DNA from: a virus
Length of the DNA: 64,000 bases
Virus record (IMG/VR): IMGVR_UViG_3300027754_000041
Coordinates: 107,523 to 171,522 of that record
Reading direction: 5' to 3' (one strand)
Of this stretch, positions 1 to 10,800 are shown piece by piece. The notes under the pieces were generated by a model, which made no database searches, was not told the DNA's origin, and worked only from the letters and a program-made list of their open reading frames with translations. Position numbers and translations under genes: made by a program. The stretch's first letter is position 1; every line of letters starts with the position of its first letter.

Positions 1-120
1 TGAAATGGATTCACTTAATACGTCTCCATGACCCTTGTCATCAAAAATCAAACTTTTAGCTTGACCAACGTTTGGGGCGCGAACTATATGTGTTTTAGTA
101 ATAACAAAATTCTTCTTCAT
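1..120 (-). CDS. N-terminal part of an unidentified tail/baseplate gene (runs off the window)
   Basis: An ATG at 120-118 opens a frame of 40 codons that continues past the window edge. It starts MKKNFVITKTHIVRAPNVGQ and continues with a Leu-Ile-Phe-Asp-Asp-stretch. It follows the baseplate J-like gene by 18 bases in the same direction, so it probably belongs to the baseplate operon. Too little is present to assign a family. No membrane segment or signal peptide is visible in the part shown. Confidence 0.6.
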   Translation of the reverse strand, partial: MKKNFVITKTHIVRAPNVGQAKSLIFDDKGHGDVLSESIS

Positions 121-138
121 GACCCGACCTATTCTAGG

Positions 139-1305
139 CTAATAATTTGATGTTCCCATTATAACAGAATAAATAGAAACTGCACCAGATGTAGCATATA
201 TTTTATCACTTGCTGGAGTATAATCCTTTACCGGTATTTCTTTACCGCTTGCATTGAAAGAATTGATTGTAACATATTTTATGTAATCAGATGACAATCT
301 TATCTGTCTTTCTATTTCAGCAACAGATACAGTATCCCCTATCGTCATAGAATTTAAATATCTTTGAACAAACAGTTTAGCCTGATTATTAATCCCAGCA
401 ACAAAAGATGAAGAAGCGCTAGAAGATAGGGTCAAGGTTGCAGATACATTAACCGCTGCCTTCTCTGCTATTCTTATGTTAAATCTAACGCCTACTGGCT
501 TTATAGATAAAATTGTATTGTAAACCATCTCTGGCATAGTTTTTATTTCTGCAGAAGATTCTGGAACAATTATAACGTCACAAGAGCCAAGCCCAAAAGA
601 AGATTCTCTAAGCCTAACATCTCTAACGCCATTTAATCCTAGCACAGAAAATCTGACTGCTTCGACCGTACCGGATGAACGAGTTTTTAATGCAGCTATT
701 ATTCTTCTTCTGTAATTATCGTCAGACTCAGAGTTAAATATTGCATATACTTCCTTGGCGTTAAAGCAGGATATGATTACTCCAGGTGGGGCTATGACGT
801 TGTGTCTGGTCAAAGAGCCAATAGATGCAGTATATGTATTATCTGTGAAATCTGGAATAACTAAACCATAGGCTTTTGTATTTGATGCTGGTATGATTGT
901 ATCGCCATTTAATTTATACTTATATTGACGAGTTACATAACTGTCAACATTGGCATATACCATTGTGCCTTTAGGAATAACTATATCTACGCTGTATGGT
1001 TTTTGGATACTAAACTCTATGTTAAATGATTGCCTTTCAGCGGCTGCGCTATTGCTTATATCCTTTCTTTTGACCCCATATAATTCACCAATTTTATCTA
1101 AGTTAAAACCCGAGGCGGTTGTTAGCCCCCCCTGCTGCAGGGTAAAAGACAGGGATGAATACAGGTCAGCTATTTCGGTCCCTATTGCGTCAGCAAAAGC
1201 TTTAGCAACAGAACCTGGTTGGACTGATGTGATACCAGCATTTTTTTTCAAAGACTCTAAAATAGAGTTAATTATTTCTGATTTATCTTTTGAACCGTAT
1301 ATCAC
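139..1305 (-). CDS. Baseplate J-like wedge protein
   Basis: The 388-residue protein carries the N-terminal signature of the baseplate J family (Mu gp47/T4 gp6-like): a stretch around residues 30-80 with PGS-A-AFADAIG, repeated Leu/Tyr helices, GFNLDKIGELYGVKR, then a region of beta strands. In the family this protein forms the wedge ring that joins the baseplate hub to the fibres. The start is GTG at 1305, chosen because a GAGGT ribosome site lies about 5 bases upstream. The gene follows the gp25-like gene by 7 bases, the usual order in contractile tail operons. Family assignment is from motif memory, not a search. Confidence 0.85.
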   Translation of the reverse strand: MIYGSKDKSEIINSILESLKKNAGITSVQPGSVAKAFADAIGTEIADLYSSLSFTLQQGGLTTASGFNLDKIGELYGVKRKDISNSAAAERQSFNIEFSIQKPYSVDIVIPKGTMVYANVDSYVTRQYKYKLNGDTIIPASNTKAYGLVIPDFTDNTYTASIGSLTRHNVIAPPGVIISCFNAKEVYAIFNSESDDNYRRRIIAALKTRSSGTVEAVRFSVLGLNGVRDVRLRESSFGLGSCDVIIVPESSAEIKTMPEMVYNTILSIKPVGVRFNIRIAEKAAVNVSATLTLSSSASSSFVAGINNQAKLFVQRYLNSMTIGDTVSVAEIERQIRLSSDYIKYVTINSFNASGKEIPVKDYTPASDKIYATSGAVSIYSVIMGTSNY

Positions 1306-1312
1306 TATAACC

Positions 1313-1687
1313 TCACAAACTCTGTGTAACAGATAGTACTACTGGCTCATTGCCACTCGACATTATATGGACATCAAATCTTATACTATCGGGGCCAGTA
1401 GGAACAGCTGTAATCTGTATATTTCTTCCCTGGAATATTCCCTCTCTCTCTAGGGCCTGACGTATCAGTCTACTGCCAAGATCACCAGTTTGAGGGTTTT
1501 GAGGCATACCATAAAGTATGGATAAATCTGTACCAAGACTTGGATAAACAAAAAAATCTCCAGGCTCAGTCATTAACCTGATATATATCTGCTGGACATC
1601 ATCTGACAAGGATGAATTAGTTGTTGAGATATCCCTGGTACCGTCCACCAGTAAATCGCCAGACATTGTTAAATATAGATCAGACAT
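1313..1687 (-). CDS. gp25/GpW-like baseplate wedge protein
   Basis: About 124 residues. It has the gp25-like pattern: an internal ...DISTTNSSLSDDVQQIYIRLMTEPGDFFVYPSLG stretch (start of family domain), YGMP, then an ALEREGIF-like helix and beta strands ending PVVLSVTQSL. gp25-like proteins are lysozyme-fold parts of the inner baseplate and sheath-initiation complex. The frame is also open to an ATG at 1735, but the ATG at 1687 (MSDLYL) gives the normal family length and an 8-base overlap with the upstream gene's end, so I prefer it. The ribosome site is weak for either start, so the start is uncertain. Confidence 0.8.
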   Translation of the reverse strand: MSDLYLTMSGDLLVDGTRDISTTNSSLSDDVQQIYIRLMTEPGDFFVYPSLGTDLSILYGMPQNPQTGDLGSRLIRQALEREGIFQGRNIQITAVPTGPDSIRFDVHIMSSGNEPVVLSVTQSL

Positions 1688-2318
1688 TTTTATCTTTATC
1701 AGCCTTTTCTTTAGCTTGTTCATTTGTATAGCCATTTTTCATTAACTCTACAGCATACTGCATATACTCATTGGTGTGGTCCTTTAAGATATTATTAAAG
1801 AAAGACATCTGATCTGGGTTTAAACCTTCAGTGGAAATTGAAGAGGTGTACTTTTGATCATTGCTGCTTTGCTGCGAACCAAAACCATATTCCTCATTTA
1901 TAGTAAGAGATTTTTGAACTTCTTTCTCCTTTATATCTGCAAGTTTTCCAAGGTAATGGTATGCTTCATTTTGTGCGGAATGAATATTTTTAGGGTTTAT
2001 CTTTACTAAAGTTGGTTGTGAATAGTCTGAAGCTGCATAATTAAAATTAAATTCGTTCCACCTTAACCCATCTTCCCCGCAAAAAAATCTAACCTTTTCA
2101 GCAAAAAATGAAATGGTGTTACTACTGGCACTTATGACTATCCCTACGCCCGGGGCAGCAAAAATCTCTATGTCGCCCTCATCATTAAGCCTTAAGAAGG
2201 AGCTGGTATCTGGATGGGTAAGCCCAACTTCTCTTTGTGAAAATTGGCTCCTCCTATTAAGCTCGGTATCTACTGGAAAGCTGGAAACCGGCTGCGTTGG
2301 ATCTGGTGTGTTTTGCAT
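1680..2318 (-). CDS. Unidentified baseplate-associated protein
   Basis: 212 residues between the spike-like OB protein and gp25. The N-terminus is polar. Residues ~40-85 are beta-rich with alternating hydrophobics (FLRLNDEGDIEIFAAPG, then IVISASS and FFAEKVRFF). The C-terminal third is charged and probably helical, ending in a Lys/Asp-rich tail. I do not recognise a family. The pattern of a short beta repeat followed by a helix would fit a spike-tip or hub adaptor, but that is inference from position only. It overlaps the gp25-like gene by 8 bases and is separated from the upstream gene by 2 bases, so translation is probably coupled. Confidence 0.7.
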   Translation of the reverse strand: MQNTPDPTQPVSSFPVDTELNRRSQFSQREVGLTHPDTSSFLRLNDEGDIEIFAAPGVGIVISASSNTISFFAEKVRFFCGEDGLRWNEFNFNYAASDYSQPTLVKINPKNIHSAQNEAYHYLGKLADIKEKEVQKSLTINEEYGFGSQQSSNDQKYTSSISTEGLNPDQMSFFNNILKDHTNEYMQYAVELMKNGYTNEQAKEKADKDKNV

Positions 2319-2320
2319 AT

Positions 2321-2689
2321 TTATCTAGCCATAAACTTTGGTATACCTGTATTCACAACGTAATTATGTAAAAAATTTGATCCAACATTATTTTCCTCGA
2401 AATAGCTTACCACATATGCATTGTTTTCGTTATCATCTCTAAAACCTACAAGACAACGCGTACCAGGTGCTGGGGCTACATTTTGTATACCCATAGAAGA
2501 TGGGCATGGAACGTTGTTTACAATATTGCCAATTTCTCCAGAAAATGCGTCGTCTAAAATAATAGTTGCTGAATTATTTTTTTTATCAAATTGCATTATA
2601 AGACCAGGGCGCATCTTGCTTTGGCGCATTTTTGATGCGTCAATTTGATTTTGAATTTTATTATCAAATTTTGGATATTTTATAGTCAT
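2321..2689 (-). CDS. Small OB-fold spike/hub protein (gp5 N-terminal/gp45-like)
   Basis: 122 residues. A PGLIMQFDKKNNSATIILDD strand pair, VPCPSS, then APAPGTRCLVGFRDDNENNAYVVSYFEE follows the pattern of the OB-fold domain of phage baseplate spike proteins (gp5 N-terminal domain, Mu gp45). In that family the domain connects the hub to the membrane-piercing spike. No beta-helical spike region follows, so the tip is probably another protein. An AGGAG ribosome site lies 6-7 bases before the ATG at 2689. It lies directly after the wall hydrolase, consistent with a puncturing device. Confidence 0.6.
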   Translation of the reverse strand: MTIKYPKFDNKIQNQIDASKMRQSKMRPGLIMQFDKKNNSATIILDDAFSGEIGNIVNNVPCPSSMGIQNVAPAPGTRCLVGFRDDNENNAYVVSYFEENNVGSNFLHNYVVNTGIPKFMAR

Positions 2690-2699
2690 AAATTTCTCC

Positions 2700-3830
2700 T
2701 TAGATTAACCAATTGTCATCACGGTCTATTTCGCGTGAAGCTGTAAATACCCCATTTTTCCAACTACCATAGTGTATCCCCAGTATAACCTCTTCATTAG
2801 CCCATGCTTCTAATTTAAATTTTTCTGAATGATCTGCGTCAGCGAACTTATACCATGTCGAATCACTCCTTGGGACATTGTTTAATACCCAAGATTTAAG
2901 ATCATCTGGTTTGTTTCCAGCTTTTACATAAACATCTTTTGCTATAGAATATTTTACACCAGATATGAACCCATCCTTCAAAAAACCTTCACCCCAAGCG
3001 CGGAATACATAGTCATCTACTGTTGTTTGATAATTTTTTCTACCTATTTTAGCCCTTAAAACTCTCATTTGATTTGCAGGTATAAAAGCATTCTGATCAA
3101 ATCCAGCTAAAAGCTCAACTTGGTTTGCAGTTGCTCCCCTTCTTAGAATTTCTTCTCTTATTTTATCAGCAGTTAGGCTATCGTTAGCTTTATCGGACAA
3201 AGCTAATTTCCAATTTTTTGTAGTGTATGGAGATGGCAATATTAGGTCCACATCTAAGTCACTACCTTCTGTGAGTTTTGACGTACCTATTTGTAAGAGA
3301 CCATAGAATCCATATTGGTTTATAGCCCTTGGCCTATAGCTTGATTCCCTTTGGCATACGGCTGTAAATATAGCTGAAACTTCAGGGGAAAAATTCCCAT
3401 ACTCTACCAGTAGGGTGTATACTTCCATGGGTGTTAATGCATCGTTTGAAGTATAGACCTTTTTTAAATTTGACAAATCCGAGTTAGATCCTCCGCCTGG
3501 ATTTTGATACCCCATATAAGAAGTATTCGTTGGTGCTGTACCGACAGGAATCGCGGATAAAGATCCAGATTCATCTACATAAATTCCTCCTCTTTCAGGA
3601 GAAAAACTCATATGTATATGATCCTTGTGGCCTGTATCTGTTAGGAATATTTTTACATATTTTAAATTAGAATAATTTTCACTGATTTTAGAACCCGATC
3701 CTTGTTTATTATTTTCATAATCTAAGCTAACAAACTTATTTATGACTATAGAATCTGGAAGCAAATGTTCTGGAGCGACACTTAACTTTTTGAGTAATAA
3801 ATCTAATTGTTTTTTATACTCTACAACACC
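2700..3830 (-). CDS. Tail lysin, downstream part: LAS-peptidase C-terminal half plus lytic transglycosylase domain
   Basis: This frame has no good start of its own: the first start-like codon is TTG at 3764, while coding potential continues upstream to a stop at 3839. It begins with the second half of a zinc peptidase (His401, His404, His406 in GHKDHIHMSF, fused numbering). An SLT-type lytic transglycosylase domain follows, with the catalytic Glu495 in QRESSYRPRAIN and the downstream GFYGLLQIG motif. Joined by a +1 shift to the frame 3814-4830, it gives a ~709-residue two-enzyme tail lysin. In the virion such a protein would locally cut the peptidoglycan during DNA injection. Together with the OB-fold gene it forms a cell-wall-piercing module. 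The alternative is two separate proteins, which would leave the peptidase without half its metal site. Confidence 0.75.
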   Translation of the reverse strand, partial: GVVEYKKQLDLLLKKLSVAPEHLLPDSIVINKFVSLDYENNKQGSGSKISENYSNLKYVKIFLTDTGHKDHIHMSFSPERGGIYVDESGSLSAIPVGTAPTNTSYMGYQNPGGGSNSDLSNLKKVYTSNDALTPMEVYTLLVEYGNFSPEVSAIFTAVCQRESSYRPRAINQYGFYGLLQIGTSKLTEGSDLDVDLILPSPYTTKNWKLALSDKANDSLTADKIREEILRRGATANQVELLAGFDQNAFIPANQMRVLRAKIGRKNYQTTVDDYVFRAWGEGFLKDGFISGVKYSIAKDVYVKAGNKPDDLKSWVLNNVPRSDSTWYKFADADHSEKFKLEAWANEEVILGIHYGSWKNGVFTASREIDRDDNWLI

Positions 3831-4830
3831 GAGAATTTATATTCCCTGAAGATTCACCCTTGATGCTAATTTTATTTATATCAAAAGCTCTACCAAAAAC
3901 GTGGTCCGTAACTGAATTACCAGACTTAAGCGGCGTAAGATTAGTACCCTGGACAGTATCATCATCACCCCTATAGGATGAACCAAAACCACCAGACATA
4001 GCAAGAGGTAATCCATTCGTGTCACTTGCTAAAAATATTAAGCATTCTATAAGCGCTGCAGATATGTAGGCCTTTTGTGAATCAGCTTTTATTAAATCAC
4101 CAGGTATTGCGTTGCTAGCCGATGAAACACCAGGAAAAATTGTTGAAGTATTATATGTCAAATTAATTAGACTATTATTAATATCAAAATCAAAACCAGA
4201 TTGCAATGTACCACTATCAGCTATGTCCATTGCTGTTTTTAATTTTTCCCCTCTAGAAATATAAGCTTTTTTTTCTACATCAGTTAAACCAGATACAATT
4301 GCAATAGCCTTAGAACCTGCGCTGGTTACTCCAGATTTTCCAGTTTCTGTATTAGGAGAATGCCCTGCACCATTATCTGTCTGACCGTATTTAGTGTTCA
4401 TTAAATCTTGTAATCCAGTTATCAAATCCTGATTATATTGTTTCCCCAAACTGCTGCCAGCTATTATCTTCAATGCTGCTGCTTGTCCTGTCAAAACTAT
4501 TGGGTTTCCATCTTGATCTAAATTTGTTGAATCTAGAACTTTAAGTTTATCTCCGTCTGCCCCCAATATACTACTGCTTAGACTCTGAAGACTTTCCCTG
4601 GTTGTAGACAATCTATATGTGCTGCTGTATATCCCACTAGCCAAAAGGTCTTTGCCGCTAGCTGAAGAAACCAAATCAGATGTAGTTAGAGTCTGGCCAG
4701 TGTATCCCCTTTCTGCTGCTGAAGTACCAGTTATATTTATTCCATTTTTAGGAACTATATTTTCATATACAGCATTAGCTATGCTAGCGGAATCTTGTAA
4801 GCTGTCAATAGAAAAATTAAAATGTGCCAT
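3814..4830 (-). CDS. Tail lysin, upstream part: N-terminal region and first half of an M15/LAS-like zinc peptidase
   Basis: 338 residues ending abruptly at TAA 3816-3814. Most is Ser/Gly/Asn-rich and of unknown fold. The end carries SVTDHVFGRAFDINK, matching the SxxxH...GxAxD metal-binding signature of M15-type D,D-peptidases (His310, Asp317). The matching downstream HxxHxH motif is absent from this frame but present ~85 residues on in the +1 frame. The last five residues (RCCRV) look non-native. The ATG at 4830 overlaps the stop of the giant upstream gene (TAATG). See the frameshift entry at 3825-3837. If translation stops here, a truncated protein without peptidase activity would be made. 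Confidence 0.8.
   Translation of the reverse strand: MAHFNFSIDSLQDSASIANAVYENIVPKNGINITGTSAAERGYTGQTLTTSDLVSSASGKDLLASGIYSSTYRLSTTRESLQSLSSSILGADGDKLKVLDSTNLDQDGNPIVLTGQAAALKIIAGSSLGKQYNQDLITGLQDLMNTKYGQTDNGAGHSPNTETGKSGVTSAGSKAIAIVSGLTDVEKKAYISRGEKLKTAMDIADSGTLQSGFDFDINNSLINLTYNTSTIFPGVSSASNAIPGDLIKADSQKAYISAALIECLIFLASDTNGLPLAMSGGFGSSYRGDDDTVQGTNLTPLKSGNSVTDHVFGRAFDINKISIKGESSGNINSRCCRV
3825..3837 (-). other. Putative CGG-dependent +1 frameshift site (lysin)
   Basis: The transcript reads AAT TCT CGG TGT TGT in the upstream frame. Skipping the C at 3831 gives AAT TCT (C) GGT GTT GTA GAG, which continues into the frame encoding the rest of the peptidase. The two frames overlap only between 3836 (after an in-frame stop) and 3814, so the shift must occur there. 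CGG at 3831-3829 is the only in-frame CGG I found in this gene. The window contains no homopolymer, which argues against a simple sequencing indel. Confidence 0.55.
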
Positions 4831-7800
4831 TATGATCCACTCTTTACGCTAACCGTCTGTTGAGATGATTGAATAACTGATTCAGATTCAGTCAATAAAT
4901 CATGGGTATACACCGTAGTACCATAATTTCTGGCTATCAATTCCCAGTTCAATGTGGTTGGAGTACCATCGTCATAGTACTCATCCCATAAAATTAATGG
5001 CCATTTTGAAGAAGTAATATATAATTGCCTAAGTCTCATTAATTCAACTAGTATAGAAAATACTCTAGAAATTTCTTTCTTGTCTGGGTTCGCAGATATG
5101 GCGTTAATCATAGGTTGATATGTTAAATCCGGATCTATAGTATCGACTATTTTTGATGCAATTTTATCGTATATTCTAGAATAATGTATACCGAATACAT
5201 CTTCTTTCGCATCAAACATTTCAGCAAATTTTACAGACACCCCAGCACTATCAAATTTGTTTTCTCTAAAGAACTCAAATACTTTTTGCATTATTCCATC
5301 TAAGGATCCCTGTGTAGTGTTATAAAATATAACACCTAAGGTTCTTGCATATCTATCTTTTAAAAACTCTGCTGTATTATTTATTGTATTTGGTTCAAAA
5401 TCTGCTTCTGTTTCTAGTTTTCCAGTCACTCTAGATTGCTTTACTCTTACCACAAAAGTTTTATTTTCTAGTGCTGTTTTTACAAATTGTGTTGCCATCA
5501 TTCCGGGGCTACCAAAATCTTCTACTACTAGATCATTACCTGGCACTACTTGTTTGAAATAGGTTCCTTTACCAATATTTGGAAATACTTTTTTGTTAGG
5601 TATCAAAGTTATTTTATCTTCTAGTGCCAATTCATAGAGGGCTCTACCTTGTGCGTCACTTATTTCATATGTAAAATAATTCAATACACTTTGGCTATAG
5701 GTTGGATCTATTACCGATGAAGACAATACTGTTGCACCTACAACATCAAATGAAGCACCCACATTTGTTACGGTTACCTTATCGCCCGCTACTCTTACTC
5801 CATCGATTTTTGACTCTGGAGTTAAAGTATTTTGCGCCGCTTTATATAAAGCAAAGCCTTCAGTATCGTACTTAATCGCAGTCCCATCAGCATAGGTGTC
5901 CTGTGTCCCTGTCAGAAGAGTTGCATAATATTTGTTATTAATATATCTTATATTTGTTCCGATAATGGATCCAGTTTTTAGAGCTGTATTAGTAAAACCT
6001 ATTTGGATTTTTTCAGAAACGTTTATTCCATCAAGACGAACCGTAAAAGTTACATCTGGATTTAAGATGTCCTCAACTATTATTGTGTCACCGTCTGTTA
6101 CACCAGAATTATCAAAACCACTACCCTTTTTCAGGGTGCATAAAACTTTGAAGAATGGTTCAAAAGTTGTTTTATCTGGCCCTAAACCAGAAAGCCCCAA
6201 AACTTGTGCATGGACTAAAGCATTTTCGTAGCTTACATATCTTACAAAATTATTAGTATCCTTTTCAGACCAACCCATACTCTTCATTAAGTCATTGGTC
6301 CTAATATATTGATACCCATCAGGGCTAAGTGTCTTCGTCCTAACTCCTAATATCCCAGGTAACAATGATATGCTATGGTATCTGCCTACAACCATACCTT
6401 GGTTATAAGACAAACCAGCTTCCATTGGCTGACCATTTCTGGTTAAATATTGGATATAGCATCCGTGTTGATCTAGAAGTTTATCCCTAACCCAACTCCA
6501 AGCTTTCCATACTAGCGGACCAGCAATGATTGCTGCACCAGCGATAATCGGGGCAGCGCCTACTCCAGCCACAGTACCCGCAGCTACTGCAGCAGCTCCG
6601 CTTATACCAGCTGACACAGCACCACCAGTAGCTACAGCCATTCCAGCAGTTCCCGCAATAACCGCAGCTATATTGCCTCCAGTAATCTGACCATTATTAC
6701 CATTTACCTGAGCTTGCATTCTTATTTGATTACCTAAACCAGTATTTGTCATACCCGATGCCGTAACATTGGCTATAACATCTTTTGTCAAAGCGGAAGA
6801 ACCACCAGTAAACTGCATACCACCCATCATTTGAGGTGTTAAAGAGTTGCCAAGCGCGTCTAGAGATATTTCATCGCCCATTGTTATACCAGAGTTACCA
6901 GCTCTTATGGAATCTAAATAGATTCTTGTATCATTTCTTATAGTTTGCACATTCAGCCAAGAATGTAGCCAAGATGTCATAAACCATTTTGCAGGATCAT
7001 TTACTGTGACTAATGCATTAGGGGTTATCGAAGTTACAAAACCTAGCTCTGGAGTAAAATGATGTATGACTTGTTCGACTTCAAACATTCCATACATTCT
7101 TTCATATACATCGGCAAGATAAACTAGGTCGTAAGGTCTAATATCTGGGTTGCCTATAACTATTATTTCACCACCGTATATATCTTTTACAGATTCTTTC
7201 AAATGACTTAAGGCAATTCTCTTAGCACTAAGTTCATCTGGTGCTCCAGTTAAATTCTTTGATATTCCTCTGCCAGTTTCAAATGGATGCAGTAGTGGAT
7301 GCAAAAAACCAAAGAACCCATTACCGACTACATTGTCGAAGTATATTCCAGTTTCCACTGTAGCTTCTACTTGTCGATCAGCTGGAGCACCCTTGTCAAG
7401 TGCAACTGTAACTGGAGATTTGCCATCTGACACTGCTGTTATCGTAGTCGCAACGCCAGAGCTTTCTTGTATCCTATTAGATAGGATATGGGAGAACGAA
7501 CTAAGATAATGTATTCTTTGAAAAGGTTCCCTAATTTCTATAACAGGTTCAGCGTACTCCCTAGTGAACGGGTTATCAACTGCTCGCAAAAGACTGCCAG
7601 GCCTACCCATAGAATAAAATATTGAATCATTTAAAGCTTTATTTAATATGTTTGCTTCTCTTGCAAGTATAGAACTCTGAGAAAGACCATACCCTGTTTG
7701 CAGCATATTTAGCTTAAACATCTGGAACAGAGCAGATAAGCTATCAGTTACGGCATTAAAAACTTGTCCTATACTTTGTTGATAAAAATCGCCCAAAGAA

Positions 7801-10800
7801 GTTAGACCCTTACTTACTAAGTTAGTTGAACTATTACCTTCACCTTTATTCTTGTATAATAATTGTATAAATTGTGATTTGTCTTTAGCGTACGTGTTAC
7901 CAGGAAAGATAAAAGCTTGGAAGATTGGGTTAACTGGTTTAAAAGACCAGATGGTTTCTACTTTTGCATCTACAAAAATTTTTCTATCTGGCTTCAAAAC
8001 AAGCCAAGCTCTTGCGTATGGATCAGACCAAAGACTTTGCCTGAATAAACCAACTACATATAAAAATAAAGCTTTTGGATTTGTAATACTTTCAAAAAGA
8101 TTCTTATCTTTACTATTTTCGACTGCAGCGGCAGCAGCTTGAGAACGCTCTATGGCTCTTGCGCGTGCAGCTAAATTTTTTTCACTCTCATAAGTGTTAG
8201 CTGCTTTTACTGGACTAAAATTTATTTGTATTTGAAATAGATTTTCTTTTAATGCTCTTATCTTATCTATCGTAAGTGCATTAAAGTAATTAATTAATCC
8301 ACCCTGTTCTATTGGTGCATCTATTAAGTTCGCTCTTGCATATTCTACAGCTTTATTTTGGGCTGGCGTAACTGCATCCCCGAAAAGTAAACTAAATTCA
8401 TCTATCGCATTACCTACACCGCCAGTAGGATGATCTGCTGTTCCTCCAGTTTTAGTTGTTGTATAACCAAATTTCTTAAAAGATTCATAATCTTCTGGAA
8501 TAGCGTCAGGAGAAAATATCTTTTGGATTTCTGGGGGAAAAATTTCTTCACTGTCTGGATCCATTGCCAACGTTGCAAAAAATATATCTTTGACAGATTG
8601 TTCGGTATGATAGCTAAATCTAAATTCATCCCAAATTTGCTGAGCTTGAGAAAGTGTTCTGCCGTTGCCTGCTATAACAGAAACTAACGGATCAAAATTT
8701 TCATCGTAAAATCTTCTAGCATCTACGGATGTAGAATCGGTGGCACTATACACCGATGCAAAGTGTACACGAGCATTGTTGCCGTAATCTATCATTTTAC
8801 CATCTTCTGCCGCTAAAAGCCCTCTACCATATTCGACGGTCATATCAGCGTATTTTTTGGTTGCAATCTGGTCGTAATAATCACGATAATTACCGCCTTG
8901 AGAACCAGAGTCAGCAGAAGGGGCTGTAAATTCATTTAGAATATTAGTACCCATACCAGGTTGGAGTAAATTTTCATCCTCTTCATAATAACCGGGTATA
9001 ACCTGGGTTGAAGTACCACCATTTCCATCTGTTATAACAACTACTACTTCTTCCTTAAATACTAACGATATATCAAATGACCCAAAACCTATAATAAAAT
9101 CTTTTGAATCATCTTTAGCAAGGTTGTTAGTAATTTTTTGGTCAGAAGTATATGCAACCCCTAAAGGAATAGTGTTAGGTACAAATGCAAAATGGCATTC
9201 TTGTATATCTGGAGTTATCGCATAACCCGGATTACCACCACCTGCATCATTACTGTAATTACCTTTTTCATCTAAGCCGCGGTTAGGTGTCGTTAATACC
9301 CCAAGATAGTATGCAGCATCGGGTGAAACAACTGCGGACAAATTTCTCTCTTCATAATCAGGACCAAAACTATCGCTTTTTGGCCTTGATGCTTCTTTAG
9401 TGTCATTCTTCCCCCACATAAAATATGCCGGTTTACAAACTACAGCTGAACCCCTGCCGCTATCACCATTTGGATTATAGACTAAAATGTGTTGATTTTT
9501 ATAATCTTGCGCAGTTCCTATTAGTTCTGACTCATCACCATCAAAGTAATACTTTTTGAAACTACTAATAACCGAAGTATCTTTTGTACTTATATTGTAT
9601 GGCCATCTCATAGCTATATGAAATTGCTCATCTATTTCATTTTCAGGAAATTTCCATTCAGAGTATGGTTTCCACATACTATTATTTTTGAATTCAAATA
9701 TATCAGGTACAACACCGCTAGAGGGAACTTCCGGGAAAGGCATTTTAACCGTGATAATATCTGGGAATACTCCATCTATGGGATTAGTGCTAAAGTCCAA
9801 TGGATTACCTAAGAGTTCTGAAACCATTACACCAGAAATTCCTTTTTCTGATTGGAAAGATATGTCTAATGACAATAGTTGATTGAACTCTGCTCCATAA
9901 ACTTTTTCAATTTTTTTTCCTATAAAATTTTTGTTATCAGATTTATATTCACCAGAAGCTCCGCTATCACCAGACAATTGTGAATATTGGAAAGAATAAT
10001 TTTCCAGAGATAATTGGTCTTCTACTCTTGAAGCAAAGAACGGAAATCTAAATCTTGCTGGCAATTGAGGTATCTGCCAATGCCTGTCCTTGGAGTTTAC
10101 AGATGAGCTAACCTGCTCCGAGCCAACAGGCAAGTGGAATCCGACTCCCACATTACCTTTTAATGTTGGAAGTTTTGCAACGGGTATTCCTTTATCGTCT
10201 AATGCAATTTGAGCTTTTTTTGAATTAAGATTAATTAACTTTCCCTTTAATTGTTTGGATGTGTTGAAGATACCGGTAGACAAAAGCTGTGATTCAGTAG
10301 AAGCAGAAAGACCAGCAATTGGTTCCGTACTCTTGAGGAATGCTTCTGCATCTGCATATGGTGTAATATTCTTATTCATTTCTGTAATTATATTTAAAAG
10401 ATCAAAATCAGGACTATTTATTTGTGGTGGAATTATCCCCAATTCTTCGGCCTTGTCATCTCCAGGGTAACCAGTAGTTATTGGGATAACTCCAGAGGTG
10501 TATAACCAATGAGGTTTACCATAGAACACGGTTGACCTATCTTCAAATGGCCTAACAGCAACAATATAATTAGGCAATAACCTTGCGCAAGTCTGAAAGA
10601 GTTCCCACACAGTTCTCATGTATGTTTGGGCCCTAAACGATACCTCATCGAACCCCGGCATGTCGTCGTCTGAATTTGCGGAAACTAAACCTAAAGTTCT
10701 AAAAATATTATTTCCACCTCTACCACTCAAAACTCCTAGTAAGCCTACACCGATACCAATGGTCGCAGTTACGGGACCACCAGCTATAGCCATAGTCGCC

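Noticed and set aside
8414-8629. Minus-strand ORF of 71 residues inside the giant baseplate gene
   Set aside because: It overlaps the 3827-residue gene in another phase on the same strand and has no ribosome site or known motif, so it is a shadow.
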